A stretch of 64,000 nucleotides of DNA. Origin: Muribaculum intestinale (GTDB lineage Bacteria; Bacteroidota; Bacteroidia; Bacteroidales; Muribaculaceae). Made by a program: the position numbers and the translations under genes. The notes under the pieces were generated by a model. It had not been told where the DNA came from. It ran no database searches and saw only the letters and a program-made list of their open reading frames with translations. Shown in pieces: positions 8,931-18,468 of the stretch. The stretch spans positions 1,798,001-1,862,000 of the forward strand of contig NZ_CP021421.1 in assembly GCF_002201515.1 (NCBI RefSeq). Direction: 5' to 3'. Within the stretch, counting starts at the first letter, position 1; the number at the start of each line of letters is the position of its first letter.

Positions 8931-10580
8931 TTATTTTGCGATGGGGCAGCCTGAACAGCGGTTGGCAATTTCGGTGAAGAAGTCGTTGCCCTTGTCGTCA
9001 ACGAGGATAAATGCGGGGAAGTCCTCTACCTCGATTTTCCAGATTGCCTCCATGCCGAGTTCGGGATATTCGAGGCATTCTACTTTCTTGATGCTGTTGT
9101 AGGCCAGAATTGCAGCTGGACCGCCGATAGAGCCGAGGTAGAATCCGCCATGCTTGTGGCATGCGTCGGTCACCTGCTTTGAGCGGTTGCCTTTGGCAAT
9201 CATTACCATCGAACCACCGGCAGCCTGGAACTGGTCGACATAGCTGTCCATACGTCCGGCGGTAGTGGGGCCGAACGAGCCGGATGCCATGCCCTCCGGA
9301 GTCTTGGCGGGGCCTGCATAGTAGATGGGGTGATTTTTCAGATAGTCGGGCATAGGCTCGCCGGCGTCGAGGCGCTCTTTGATTTTAGCGTGGGCTATGT
9401 CGCGGCCTACGATGATGGTGCCGTTGAGCGACAGACGTGTCGATACGGGATACTTTGTGAGTTCGGCCAGAATTTCAGGCATGGGACGGTTGAGGTCGAT
9501 TTTCACAGCGTTGCCTTCGCCCTGATTGCGCATTTCTTCCGGAATAAGTTCACCGGGGTTGGTGTCGAGTTTCTCAATCCAAAGGCCGTCCTTGTTGATT
9601 TTAGCCTTTACGTTGCGGTCGGCCGAGCAGCTTACACCCAGACCTACGGGGCATGATGCTCCATGGCGGGGGAGACGGATGACACGGATGTCATGGGCGA
9701 AATATTTGCCTCCGAACTGAGCGCCGAGGCCTATTTTGTGGGCTTCGTCGAGCAGAGTCTTTTCGAGTTCCACGTCGCGGAAAGCGCGGCCGTATTCGTT
9801 GCCTGTAGTGGGGAGGTTGTCGTAGTATTTTACCGATGCCTTCTTTACGGTGGCAAGATTCATTTCAGCCGATGTGCCGCCGATGACGAACGCGATATGG
9901 TAGGGGGGACATGCGGCTGTGCCGAGCGACTTCATCTTCTCTACGAGGAATGGCACGAGCTTCTGGGGATTGAGCAGCGCTTTTGTCTCCTGGTAGAGGT
10001 AGGTCTTGTTGGCAGAGCCTCCGCCCTTGGCCACGAAGAGGAAATTGTATTCGTTGCCGTCGACAGCGTAGAGGTCGATCTGTGCGGGAAGGTTGCATCC
10101 GGTGTTTACCTCGTCGTACATGTTAAGCGGAGCGTTCTGCGAGTAGCGCAGGTTGCATCCTGTGTATGTGTCATATACACCGTGGGATATCTGCTCTTCG
10201 TCGCCTCCGCCGGTGTATACGTTCTGGCCTTTCTTGCCGATGCATATTGCCGTACCGGTGTCCTGGCAGAAGGGGAGCTGTCCTTTAGCCGCGATTTCAG
10301 CGTTGCGCAGCATTGTGAGAGCCACAAACTTATCGTTCTCGCTGGCTTCTGGGTCGGTAAGGATTTTGGCTACCATCTGGTTGTGCTCGCGACGGAGCAT
10401 GAACGAATTGTCGTGTGTTGCCTGACGGGCAAGCACGCGGAGCGCCTCGGGGTCTACCACGAGCATCTCGCGGTCGCCCCATTTCTCAACCTTCACATAG
10501 TCGGATGTGAGGTGATAGTACTCGGTTTTGTCGGGCGACATAGGGAATGGCGCCTGATATACAAAAGGTTTTACGGGCAT
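8931..10580 (-). CDS. fumA: Class I (iron-sulfur) fumarate hydratase
   Basis: A 549-residue, oxygen-sensitive fumarase that interconverts fumarate and malate in the cytoplasm. The N-terminal part has the family stretch [18 protein letters not shown] and [28 protein letters not shown] follows, so the three [4Fe-4S] cysteines are present. The C-terminal part has [16 protein letters not shown] and GSIGGPAA, typical of the beta-type swivelling domain. The start is set at ATG 10580 ([11 protein letters not shown]), the usual family N-terminus; a longer reading to 10619 would need a TTG start. In Bacteroidales this enzyme serves the reductive branch to succinate. It is a single-gene unit with its own terminator. 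Confidence 0.95.
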   Translation of the reverse strand: MPVKPFVYQAPFPMSPDKTEYYHLTSDYVKVEKWGDREMLVVDPEALRVLARQATHDNSFMLRREHNQMVAKILTDPEASENDKFVALTMLRNAEIAAKGQLPFCQDTGTAICIGKKGQNVYTGGGDEEQISHGVYDTYTGCNLRYSQNAPLNMYDEVNTGCNLPAQIDLYAVDGNEYNFLFVAKGGGSANKTYLYQETKALLNPQKLVPFLVEKMKSLGTAACPPYHIAFVIGGTSAEMNLATVKKASVKYYDNLPTTGNEYGRAFRDVELEKTLLDEAHKIGLGAQFGGKYFAHDIRVIRLPRHGASCPVGLGVSCSADRNVKAKINKDGLWIEKLDTNPGELIPEEMRNQGEGNAVKIDLNRPMPEILAELTKYPVSTRLSLNGTIIVGRDIAHAKIKERLDAGEPMPDYLKNHPIYYAGPAKTPEGMASGSFGPTTAGRMDSYVDQFQAAGGSMVMIAKGNRSKQVTDACHKHGGFYLGSIGGPAAILAYNSIKKVECLEYPELGMEAIWKIEVEDFPAFILVDDKGNDFFTEIANRCSGCPIAK

Positions 10581-10707
10581 AATTATACGGTTATGGTTGT
10601 TTGTCTGCGAAATTAGCAAAAAATGTCTAAATTTGCATTTCCCAAGCCATGTAAATCATGTAAATATTGTTAAGCTATTGTAATAGCAACTGAAAATTCA
10701 CTCACAC

Positions 10708-12444
10708 ATGAAGCGCGAGACACTCCTGCCGCCATATGCCGAGTCACTATGGCTGCGCCATTCAACACTCATAGTCATCCTTGAAGCCGCCATTCTGCTT
10801 CTGCCATTTCTGGGAATGGCCCTTTTCCATTCGAAAGGCGAGCCACGCGAGGCGATAGTAGCAGTCTCCATGCTTCAGACCGGCGACTGGATACTCCCTG
10901 TGAGCAACGGTGATGTAATCCCCTACAAGCCGCCGCTGCTGGCGTGGTGCATAGCGCTTCTCGCAAAGCTGTTGGGCGGCGAGGTCACAGAGTATATATC
11001 GCGTATGCCGTCGGCTCTCGCGCTTATAGCTCTCACAGTGTGGACATTCCGCTTTTATGTCGACAATGGAGCGCAACGCGGGCGTGCCATGGCTTGCGCC
11101 ACGATACTGCTCACATCGTTTGAGGTGTACCGTGCAGGTATGGCCTGCCGTGTGGACATGCTCCTTACGTTCTTCATGGTGGGTGCGCTGTTCACTTTAT
11201 ATAATTACTGGAAGCGAGGTATGCACGGATTTCCTGTGGCACCTGTGCTGATGATGTCGGGAGCCATGCTTTCGAAAGGGCCTGTCGGGGTGTTGCTCCC
11301 GTGTGCCGTGGCCGGACTGTTCATGCTGGTCAGGGGAGTATATTTCTGGAGAGTCTTTTCAAAACTTCTCGGTATTGCCATTGCATCGTGTGTTATTCCG
11401 ATGATATGGTATGTCGGAGCCTATGCACGTGGCGGAGAGGAATTCCTCCGTCTTGCGCTTGAGGAGAATTTCGGACGCCTTACGGGAACAATGAGCTATG
11501 CCTCCCATGAGAATCCGGTGTGGTATAATTTCCAGACCGTACTGCTGGGAATGCTTCCTTACACTCTGCTCGTTCTGTTCAGTATGCTTTCTCTGCACCG
11601 CATCAAGGTGTGGACCCGCATACATGTATATGTGCAGGGCTGGTGGAGACGTTTCCGTGCGCTGGAGCCTGCCGAGTGCTTTACGATAGTATGTTTTGTG
11701 GTTATATTTGTGTTCTACTGCATACCCAAGAGCAAGCGCAGTGTGTATCTCCTGCCCGTATATCCTTTTCTGGCATGGTGGGTGGCTGGCTACGGGTGGC
11801 ATCTTGTAAAGGCCGGCAGCCGGGCCATCTCGGCTTTTATGTGGACTATCTGTCTGACGGCGATTACCGCTTATGTAGCCTATGTGGTGGTGCAGTGCGG
11901 ATGGTTTCCCTACAGTCTGCTCCACGGTCGCCACGCTCTTGAGCAGGCCATGATGGTGACATCGCTATACAACAGCGGCGGAGTGGCACAATGGGTGTGC
12001 GTGTCGCTGTCGACCGTAATGGCAGCCGTGACCTTGCTTCTGTGGCGCGGACCTAAGAAACTCTCGTTCCCGGCTACTCTGACCACTATATGGCTCCTCT
12101 ATATAGCTTTCGGCGGCACATATCAGCCCGGAATCATAAATGCCAAAAGCGACAGGGCGATTGCTGAAGCCGCAGCCAAAGTGCAGCCTGAGGGGCCGAT
12201 ATATGCACATGTTTCGACCGACATGCTCCGATTCTTCACCGCCGACTTCTATACAGCTGACCGTGTGAGGCCGTTTGAGCTTGACAATCCCGAGGCGGGG
12301 GTGATGCTTATCGGGGTGGAGGATGGCCGCAAATGGCTGCCTGAGCATGCCGACAGATATGAGTTTCAGTTGCTGAAGCATTTCAGGCAGCGCAGTTGCG
12401 ACGTGCGCCAGGAAGTGCTGTTGCTGCGTTTCCAGGCAAAATAA
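10708..12444 (+). CDS. PMT/ArnT-like membrane glycosyltransferase
   Basis: A 578-residue polytopic protein of the GT39/ArnT type. The N-terminal 400 residues have 10-12 hydrophobic segments. The first periplasmic loop begins with FHSKGEPREAI, where these enzymes carry the acidic catalytic pair, and IPYKPPLLAW follows at the usual spacing. GMACRVDMLLTFFMVGALF is another family-like segment. Such enzymes use polyprenyl-phosphate sugars to modify lipid A or other envelope molecules on the outer face of the inner membrane. The exact sugar and acceptor are unknown. The C-terminal 150 residues form a soluble domain. A TAAATTTG element at 10628-10635 may be its promoter, but no well-spaced -33 box is seen. 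Confidence 0.82.
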   Translation: MKRETLLPPYAESLWLRHSTLIVILEAAILLLPFLGMALFHSKGEPREAIVAVSMLQTGDWILPVSNGDVIPYKPPLLAWCIALLAKLLGGEVTEYISRMPSALALIALTVWTFRFYVDNGAQRGRAMACATILLTSFEVYRAGMACRVDMLLTFFMVGALFTLYNYWKRGMHGFPVAPVLMMSGAMLSKGPVGVLLPCAVAGLFMLVRGVYFWRVFSKLLGIAIASCVIPMIWYVGAYARGGEEFLRLALEENFGRLTGTMSYASHENPVWYNFQTVLLGMLPYTLLVLFSMLSLHRIKVWTRIHVYVQGWWRRFRALEPAECFTIVCFVVIFVFYCIPKSKRSVYLLPVYPFLAWWVAGYGWHLVKAGSRAISAFMWTICLTAITAYVAYVVVQCGWFPYSLLHGRHALEQAMMVTSLYNSGGVAQWVCVSLSTVMAAVTLLLWRGPKKLSFPATLTTIWLLYIAFGGTYQPGIINAKSDRAIAEAAAKVQPEGPIYAHVSTDMLRFFTADFYTADRVRPFELDNPEAGVMLIGVEDGRKWLPEHADRYEFQLLKHFRQRSCDVRQEVLLLRFQAK

Positions 12445-12458
12445 TTTTATGAAAACAG

Positions 12459-12489
12459 TTTGCCAAGATACGGGATTGACGTAATTTTG
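12459..12489 (+). promoter_or_regulatory. Promoter of the YitT-family gene
   Basis: TTTG (12459-12462), 19 bases, then TAATTTTG (12482-12489): an exact Bacteroidetes-type promoter that begins just after the glycosyltransferase stop. The expected leader is about 35 bases. Confidence 0.8.
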
Positions 12490-12529
12490 CAGGTCAAATT
12501 TATTCAAGAAATCAATCAATAAAAAAGTC

Positions 12530-13543
12530 ATGTTATCGCGTGAGAAATTATGGATGTCTTATAAAGACTACGTGATAATCGTATTAGGTCTGGCCTGTTA
12601 TGCTTTCGGCTTCTCGGCATTTGTGTTGCCTGAAAAGATTGTAATCGGCGGTCTGGTAGGAGTAGGCTCTTTGGTATATTTCCTTGGCGGAATACCTGTG
12701 GCCATTACCTCGTATGTGCTCAACCTTCTGCTTCTTGCCATGGCATACAGGGTAGTAGGCAAGCAGTTTGTATTGCGTACGGTGTTCAGCGCTACGGTGC
12801 TCAATGGTCTGATAGGTATATTGCAGCCACTGTTTCCCGAGCCGCTGATAGCCCAGCAGACATTCATGAACATTATCATAGGCGGTGCTCTTTGCGGAGT
12901 CGGAGTCGGTCTGGTGTTCTCCCATAACGGAAGTACCGGCGGCACGGATATCGTGGCCGCCATGGTGTCGAAACACAATGACGTGTCGATAGGGCGTATG
13001 ATGATATATTGCGATTTCCTTATCATATCGTCATCGTTTCTGGTGTTCCATCAGATTGACAAGGTGGTGTATGGCCTTATCGTGACATTTCTCGCGTCGT
13101 ACATGGCCGATCTTGTCATTAACTCCAATCGCCAGACCGTGCAGTTTATCATCATATCGAAACATTGGCGCGAGATTGCCGACGCTATCAACAATAATGC
13201 CCACCGCGGCTGTACTGTGCTCGACGGCATGGGCTGGTACAGCAAGGAGGCCGTGAAGGTGCTCCTCGTGATGTGTCGTAAGTATGAGTCGGGAAATATA
13301 TTTCGTATCGCGCGCTCTATCGACCACAACGCTTTCATCACCCAGGCCAATGTCAACGGTGTCTATGGCGAGGGATTTGATGCTGTGAAGATGCGTATAA
13401 AGAGTACTCGCTCCGGCATGGCAAAGGAAATATTGCCGCCTACTCCAGAGCCCGGCACTGTCGCTGAAGTTGAGAGACAGGGAGATATAACTTCGGCAAG
13501 TGTGAAAAAAAGTGAAGAGGGGACACTCAATTCCAAATTTTAG
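12530..13543 (+). CDS. YitT family membrane protein (DUF161/DUF2179)
   Basis: A 337-residue protein with five or six membrane helices in the first 200 residues, including GGLVGVGSLVYFLGGIP and GVGVGLVFSHNGSTGGTDIV, both typical of YitT proteins. A soluble C-terminal domain (about 215-300, with HRGCTVLDGMGWYS and VLLVMCRKYE) matches DUF2179, which resembles small ligand-binding ACT-like folds. The family is widespread and sits in the inner membrane; substrate and function are not established. The last 35 residues are polar and charged. It has its own promoter, and the next gene's -7 element starts directly after its stop. Confidence 0.88.
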   Translation: MLSREKLWMSYKDYVIIVLGLACYAFGFSAFVLPEKIVIGGLVGVGSLVYFLGGIPVAITSYVLNLLLLAMAYRVVGKQFVLRTVFSATVLNGLIGILQPLFPEPLIAQQTFMNIIIGGALCGVGVGLVFSHNGSTGGTDIVAAMVSKHNDVSIGRMMIYCDFLIISSSFLVFHQIDKVVYGLIVTFLASYMADLVINSNRQTVQFIIISKHWREIADAINNNAHRGCTVLDGMGWYSKEAVKVLLVMCRKYESGNIFRIARSIDHNAFITQANVNGVYGEGFDAVKMRIKSTRSGMAKEILPPTPEPGTVAEVERQGDITSASVKKSEEGTLNSKF

Positions 13544-13544
13544 T

Positions 13545-13552
13545 TATCTTTG
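13545..13552 (+). promoter_or_regulatory. Promoter -7 element for serine palmitoyltransferase
   Basis: TATCTTTG matches TAnnTTTG and begins one base after the upstream stop codon. No clear TTTG is present at the -33 spacing. A leader of roughly 105 bases would follow. Confidence 0.55.
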
Positions 13553-13665
13553 CAGCCTGCAAAATTCAGAGCGGCTGAGCAGTGCTGTATCCGCCTGTGT
13601 GCCTGATTTTAAACCTAATGAATATTCTGACGTAGCAGAACAGATATAATTCACCGTAACGAAAT

Positions 13666-14853
13666 ATGAAGCTCCTACAATCCAAGCTGGCCAAATATAC
13701 AGAGCCGCAGAAAGCAAAAGCCCTCGGGGTATACCCTTATTTCCGTGCCATCGAATCAGAGCAGGATCCTGAAGTCATCATGGATGGCAAGAAGGTACTG
13801 ATGTTCGGCAGCAATTGCTACAGCGGTCTTGTAAATCATCCCAAGGTAAAGGAGGCTGCGATAGAGGCCATCAGAAAATATGGTACCGGATGTGCCGGTT
13901 CGCCCTTCCTCAACGGTACGCTTGATCTCCACAAGAAACTCGAACAGCGTATCGCCGAATATATAGGCAAGGAGGATGTAATGATATACTCTACCGGATT
14001 TGAGGTAAATCTGGGTGTCGTGTCAACTCTTACAGGTCGTGAGGACTATGTGATTTTTGACGAGCAGGATCATGCGTCGATTATCGACGGACGGCGCCTG
14101 TCGTACTCCCATGCTTTGAAGTACAAGCACAACGACATGCAGTCGCTCGAGCAGCAGCTCAAGAAGTGTGACCCCGACAAGGTGAAACTGATTGTCAGCG
14201 ACAGTGTGTTCTCTATGGAGGGCGATGTGGCCAACATCCCCGAAATGGTGAAGCTGGCTAAGCAGTACAACGCAAGCGTGATGATTGACGAGGCCCACGG
14301 TATCGGAGTGTTCGGCAAGGGTGGACGCGGTGTGGTAGACCACTACGGTCTTACCGACGATGTCGATCTCATCATGGGCACATTCTCCAAGTCGTTTGCG
14401 TCGCTTGGCGGATTTATCGCTACCGACAAGGAGATAACCAACTTCCTGCGCCACCACTCGCGTTCATATATCTTCACCGCGAGCATCACTCCCGCATCGA
14501 CAGCTGCCGCATTGGCTGCCATCGACCTTATGGAGCAGGAACCCGAACGTCAGGAAAACCTCTGGAAACTTACCCACTATGCTCTCGACGGTTTCCGCAA
14601 TATGGGCATTGAGATTGGTAATACTTCTACTCCGATTATCCCTCTGTTCGTACGCGACAACTATAAGACATTCACAATCACCCGCGACCTTCTTGAAGAG
14701 GGCATCTTTGTAAACCCTGTGGTTTCTCCCGCCGTGGCTCCCCACGACACTCTCATCCGCTTCTCGCTGATGGCCACACACACAATGGAGCAGGTGACTA
14801 CCGCTCTCGAGAAGATTCAGAAGGTATTCCGCGCCAACGGCATCATCGACTAA
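13666..14853 (+). CDS. spt: Serine palmitoyltransferase
   Basis: A 395-residue PLP enzyme of the alpha-oxoamine synthase family. It condenses L-serine with a long acyl thioester to 3-ketosphinganine, the first step of sphingolipid synthesis, in the cytoplasm. Visible residues are His136 (DEQDHASI), Asp208 and His211 (IDEAHGIG), and the PLP lysine Lys242 in GTFSKSFASLGG. The relatives glycine C-acetyltransferase and AONS share these residues. Length, N-terminus and the MFGSNCYSGLVNHP stretch fit the Bacteroides sphingolipid enzyme, and Bacteroidales are known to make sphingolipids. It is a single-gene unit with its own promoter and a strong terminator. Confidence 0.88.
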   Translation: MKLLQSKLAKYTEPQKAKALGVYPYFRAIESEQDPEVIMDGKKVLMFGSNCYSGLVNHPKVKEAAIEAIRKYGTGCAGSPFLNGTLDLHKKLEQRIAEYIGKEDVMIYSTGFEVNLGVVSTLTGREDYVIFDEQDHASIIDGRRLSYSHALKYKHNDMQSLEQQLKKCDPDKVKLIVSDSVFSMEGDVANIPEMVKLAKQYNASVMIDEAHGIGVFGKGGRGVVDHYGLTDDVDLIMGTFSKSFASLGGFIATDKEITNFLRHHSRSYIFTASITPASTAAALAAIDLMEQEPERQENLWKLTHYALDGFRNMGIEIGNTSTPIIPLFVRDNYKTFTITRDLLEEGIFVNPVVSPAVAPHDTLIRFSLMATHTMEQVTTALEKIQKVFRANGIID

Positions 14854-14891
14854 ACCGTCCCTGTGGATAAGTAATATCAACCGTAACATAA

Positions 14892-14930
14892 ACAAGCGCC
14901 GTATCGTTTTCATGACGATACGGCGCTTGT
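14892..14930. terminator. Bidirectional terminator between spt and the export operon
   Basis: A perfect 16-base stem (ACAAGCGCCGTATCGT, 14892-14907, and its complement, 14915-14930) with a seven-base loop. It lies 38 bases after the spt stop and 35 bases from the end of the converging permease gene, so it can serve both. Confidence 0.85.
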
Positions 14931-14965
14931 GTTTCAATTATCATGTGGGTATGTGGACGTTGAAA

Positions 14966-16189
14966 TCATGGCACTGAGGGGAGCCGGAAATGACGGCGGT
15001 CGTAGCTGCGGGCCCAGCGCTCGGTAAAGCATGCGATGATGAAGTAGGAGGCTGTCAGTACCCAAAGCATGCCATACTGGGTCGACATGTCTGCAAGAGT
15101 GGCTCCATTGGCATTTATGCCGACAAATCCCTCGACACCCCATGTAGCAGGGATGAATCCGGAAATTATGCTCCACAGCGGGTTCATGGCAGTGCGCGGC
15201 CATGTGAGTCCCGACAGGAACAGGAATAATACGGAGGTAAACACAAATACCGGGAAGCAGCTTTCACGCTCTGATATCATCACTGAGAGAACCTGCCCGA
15301 GGAATATCGATGCCAGCAGCATCGGGGCCATGAAAAGCAGGTAGTCGGCAGTGGCGCCGATGTGGGGCAGGCTGAACATCACAGGTATGTAGTGCAGGAT
15401 ATATACGGTAAGAGGCATGTAGATGGTAAATACCGCAAGTGCCCTACCGAGGATTGAGGCCGACAAGGGCCCTTCGATTTCCTGCGGGTCAATGCCACCG
15501 TTTATTCGGCGTCGCTCACGCGACCCTCCTGCAAGCATCATTACGCCGAGCACGGCACTCTGCTGCAGGATGAGCACTACGAGTCCGACCATAATGAATG
15601 ATGCAAATCCCTGTGTGGGGTCGCCGAGGAAGAACGATTGTGTGTCGACTCCTTTCACGGATTCCTGTGGTGCGGTGACAAATGCTGCCGGAGTACGGTC
15701 AAGGGCCTCTGTGCGTATGTCGGCACCGAGCTGCAGTTGCAGGTCGGTCATCGCAAAGAGTATGCTGCGGTATCTCAGCAGCAGGCTCATGTCGGTGTAA
15801 AGGGGTAATACCGTCTGCTCGCTGCGTCCGATTTTGCGGGCATAGTCCTCCGGGATAACCAGTATTGAGTAAACCTTACGCTCTTTGGCCCAGTCCCTGG
15901 CTTCTTGAAGCGACGACGCATAGCCGGCCACACCTATATACTGCGTGGCGTCAATCATGCGTACGAGTTCGCGTGACTCGGCAGTGCGGCTGTTGTCGAC
16001 AACGGCCATAGGCAGGTCGGTGACGACTTCCGGATTGTAGATAAGCGTGTAGGTGACCGGATAGAGCAGTGGCAGAGCTATGAAAAACAGCATTACCCCT
16101 TTGTCGCTCCATATGAGCCTGTAGCCGTTGAGGAGCGAGCGGTAAAGTGTCGTCCACCATTGTCTGATATGTGAAAATATGCGTGGCAT
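14966..16189 (-). CDS. ABC-2 type permease, YhgE/DrrB-like (second of a pair)
   Basis: A 407-residue inner-membrane protein with one N-terminal helix (MLFFIALPLLYPVTYTLIY), a large periplasmic region of about 140 residues starting LPMAVVDNSRTAESRELVR, then five C-terminal helices. This is the ABC-2/Pip-like plan found in YbhR- and YhiI-associated exporters. It is the last gene of the unit TolC-HlyD-permease-permease, with seven bases to its partner. No ATP-binding subunit is in the operon, and neither permease carries a Walker A motif, so either an ATPase is encoded elsewhere or the pair works without one. Substrate unknown; drugs, lipids or cell-wall intermediates are possible by family. Confidence 0.85.
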   Translation of the reverse strand: MPRIFSHIRQWWTTLYRSLLNGYRLIWSDKGVMLFFIALPLLYPVTYTLIYNPEVVTDLPMAVVDNSRTAESRELVRMIDATQYIGVAGYASSLQEARDWAKERKVYSILVIPEDYARKIGRSEQTVLPLYTDMSLLLRYRSILFAMTDLQLQLGADIRTEALDRTPAAFVTAPQESVKGVDTQSFFLGDPTQGFASFIMVGLVVLILQQSAVLGVMMLAGGSRERRRINGGIDPQEIEGPLSASILGRALAVFTIYMPLTVYILHYIPVMFSLPHIGATADYLLFMAPMLLASIFLGQVLSVMISERESCFPVFVFTSVLFLFLSGLTWPRTAMNPLWSIISGFIPATWGVEGFVGINANGATLADMSTQYGMLWVLTASYFIIACFTERWARSYDRRHFRLPSVP

Positions 16190-16196
16190 GTATGTA

Positions 16197-17348
16197 TCAG
16201 GGTATGTATACTGGATGATATGCGTAGCGTTTCAGCTTCCACAGCATTGTAAACGGCAGCGCGAGGAATACAATGAGGCCCACAAACTCCCAGCGGCAGT
16301 AGTATAGCTCATAGCCGTTGAGCGCGGTGTTGATATATATAAGAAAATAGTAGCGGATAGGCAGTATATAGGAGAATATGCCTACGCCTCCATACATCTG
16401 CTCGACGGGAAATGAGAAGCCGGCTATCGAGAACGACAGTATGCCGATAAGTGAGAGTATCGACAGCGCGAACCTCAGATTGGGAATTATCGAGCATATG
16501 GTAAGCGCGAAGGCCTGGCTTGCCGCGATAAACAGCAGCATGGCTGTTACCATTCCGAGTGTGCTCCCGTTGAGGGGGAAATGGCTGAATCCGTAGAGCA
16601 TGCCGAGCATGGCCATGCCTACGGTGGCGAATATCAGATATTGCGGAATAAGTTTGCCGAAGCAGGCTTTTACTATAGAGCCGCCGGCATCCTGTATCCA
16701 GCGTATCGAGCTTCCGCGTTTGATTTCCTGAAGGAATGAGAAGGCTGTAATCTGAAAGATTATGAGTTGCAGGGCACAGGGGATAAACGAGTTGCTGAGA
16801 TATATCGAGTAGTTGGTCCAGGGGTTGCCATAGGGATGTACCTGAGTTACCACCGGCTGTATCATGTTGCGTATCATGCCTTCGTCGACTCCGGCACTTA
16901 CCAGCGATGTCACCATTATGCCGCCTGTAGTAGTTACGGCAGTCTGTTTGAACGATTTGAACGACAGGGAGCCGGGCACATAATATGCAAGATTGACATA
17001 GTAGGTGATGGTGGTCTCTTTTCCGCTTACGGCATCGCGCTCAAAGTTGGACGGAATCATGAAGAACCCGTATATCTTGCCTTTGCGCAGCAGTTCCATG
17101 GCGTCGTGGTATGTCTCCGGAGAGTAGACCACGTCGACAAGTTCGTTGGCGGCGAGATTGCGTGCGGTGCGACGTGAGGTTGTGGTATGGTCGAGGTCGA
17201 CGATGGCGGTAGGGAGCTGCAACGGCAGTCCTTCTCTCATCAGGTCGATCAGAAACCACGCCGTAACCATCGGCACCACTACCATTACAATCAGGTAGAT
17301 AGGCCTGCTTACCAGTTGGCGGAATCCGTCGATAATGGCTTTGCGCAT
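16197..17348 (-). CDS. ABC-2 type permease, YhgE/DrrB-like (first of a pair)
   Basis: A 383-residue paralogue of the following gene with the same plan: N-terminal helix (IYLIVMVVVPMVTAWFLI), periplasmic domain beginning LQLPTAIVDLDHTTTSRR, then about five helices from residue 190 on. Two related permeases suggest a heterodimeric inner-membrane channel. The 'aivDldhT' segment is shared with YbhS/YhiH permeases. It starts 75 bases after the membrane-fusion gene. No nucleotide-binding domain is fused to it. Confidence 0.85.
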   Translation of the reverse strand: MRKAIIDGFRQLVSRPIYLIVMVVVPMVTAWFLIDLMREGLPLQLPTAIVDLDHTTTSRRTARNLAANELVDVVYSPETYHDAMELLRKGKIYGFFMIPSNFERDAVSGKETTITYYVNLAYYVPGSLSFKSFKQTAVTTTGGIMVTSLVSAGVDEGMIRNMIQPVVTQVHPYGNPWTNYSIYLSNSFIPCALQLIIFQITAFSFLQEIKRGSSIRWIQDAGGSIVKACFGKLIPQYLIFATVGMAMLGMLYGFSHFPLNGSTLGMVTAMLLFIAASQAFALTICSIIPNLRFALSILSLIGILSFSIAGFSFPVEQMYGGVGIFSYILPIRYYFLIYINTALNGYELYYCRWEFVGLIVFLALPFTMLWKLKRYAYHPVYIP

Positions 17349-17423
17349 AGCTTATTGTTTATTTGTCGGAGATTGATTAGAGGCGAAATGGTTGATGATG
17401 CCGGTGAGCATTCCCGGCAGTTA

Positions 17424-18443
17424 TCAATTGGGTTTGTGCCAGATGACGGTCATTCCGGGGCGGAGGTCGTCGACCGGTTCGTTAGGACGTACTTTCACCT
17501 GAAATGTGCGGGAGTCCCACTCGCCGGTGGCTTTTGTCGCACGCCATGCCGCGTAGTCGCCCATGTCGCGCACATAGTATACCGTGCCCTTTACTTTCTT
17601 TTCAAGAGATGGTATCTCAAGCTCGATTTCAGTGCCCATGGTCAGCTTGCCGAGCAATTGTTCGCGCACGTTGAAAGTGACCCATTTGTCCTGAATCTTA
17701 AGCAGGCTCATGATGGGTGTGCCGAGCGACACCAGCTCGCTTTCGTGGGGATAGATTACGTCGATTTCACCGTCGTAGGGAGCCGTCAGGTACTGGTCCT
17801 GCAAAAGGGCCTGTACTTCCATCACTCCTCCGGCTGCAGCATCGACCATAGCCTGTGAGCTCTCCTTGTCCTGCTTCTGTGCACCCTCCTTGGCCATCTG
17901 GTACTGGCTTCGGGCTGCGCTTTCGCCGGCTTTTGCCGCCTCAAATGCAGCTTTGGCTTCGTCGCGGCGCTGCTCGCTTACTACATCCTGCTTGTAGAGA
18001 TTCTCCATGCGGTTGTAGGTCTTTTCTGATATATTTCGTGCGGCGAGAGCCTGTTGCCATAGGTCGTAGGCGCTCTGTATGATTTGTGAGCGTGTGCCGG
18101 CGTCAATCTTGCGGTTCTGGGCTGCTGCGGCATTTTTTACAGCCTCGGCCTGATACATCTTTGCATCGGCGAGTGAGCTGTGGATATGCACGAGTGTGTC
18201 GCCGGCTTTTACTTTCTGTCCCTCTTCCACGTATATTTCCATTACGCGTCCGGGCAGTTTGCCTGATATGCGGATTGATGTGGCCTCGGCCTGTCCTTCA
18301 AGTACATCGGACGAGGGCTTCAGAAACAGGAATCCGATTAGGGCCACCAGTGCGGTGACGATGACCACTATGACGAGTGATCCTACGAGCTTGTTGTCGC
18401 GCTCCTGTTTGACCGGTGTCGGTGTTGAATCGTTGGTTGCCAT
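17424..18443 (-). CDS. HlyD/EmrA-like membrane fusion protein
   Basis: A 339-residue periplasmic adaptor. A cytoplasmic N-terminus of about 17 residues precedes one membrane helix (LVGSLVIVVIVTALVALIGF). A split biotinyl-lipoyl domain follows: first half ISGKLPGRVMEIYVEEGQKV, second half YLTAPYDGEIDVIYPHESE. They are separated by a long alpha-helical, Ala/Gln-rich hairpin of about 120 residues. A beta-barrel with WVTFNVREQ ends the protein. The start is set at ATG 18443 (MATNDSTP), since an upstream in-frame reading to 18545 would overlap the tolC gene and has no family support. It links the two permeases to the outer-membrane channel encoded just upstream (25-base gap). Confidence 0.92.
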   Translation of the reverse strand: MATNDSTPTPVKQERDNKLVGSLVIVVIVTALVALIGFLFLKPSSDVLEGQAEATSIRISGKLPGRVMEIYVEEGQKVKAGDTLVHIHSSLADAKMYQAEAVKNAAAAQNRKIDAGTRSQIIQSAYDLWQQALAARNISEKTYNRMENLYKQDVVSEQRRDEAKAAFEAAKAGESAARSQYQMAKEGAQKQDKESSQAMVDAAAGGVMEVQALLQDQYLTAPYDGEIDVIYPHESELVSLGTPIMSLLKIQDKWVTFNVREQLLGKLTMGTEIELEIPSLEKKVKGTVYYVRDMGDYAAWRATKATGEWDSRTFQVKVRPNEPVDDLRPGMTVIWHKPN

Positions 18444-18468
18444 ATGAGTATATGCGATGAAGTGATTA

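Noticed and set aside
9663..10616. A 317-codon open frame antisense to the fumarase gene
   Set aside because: Shadow of a well-supported gene; low-complexity Val/Ala/Gly composition with no family features.
10581..10619. A 13-codon N-terminal extension of fumarase from a TTG
   Set aside because: The family N-terminus starts at MPVKPF, and the extension has no similarity or better start signal.
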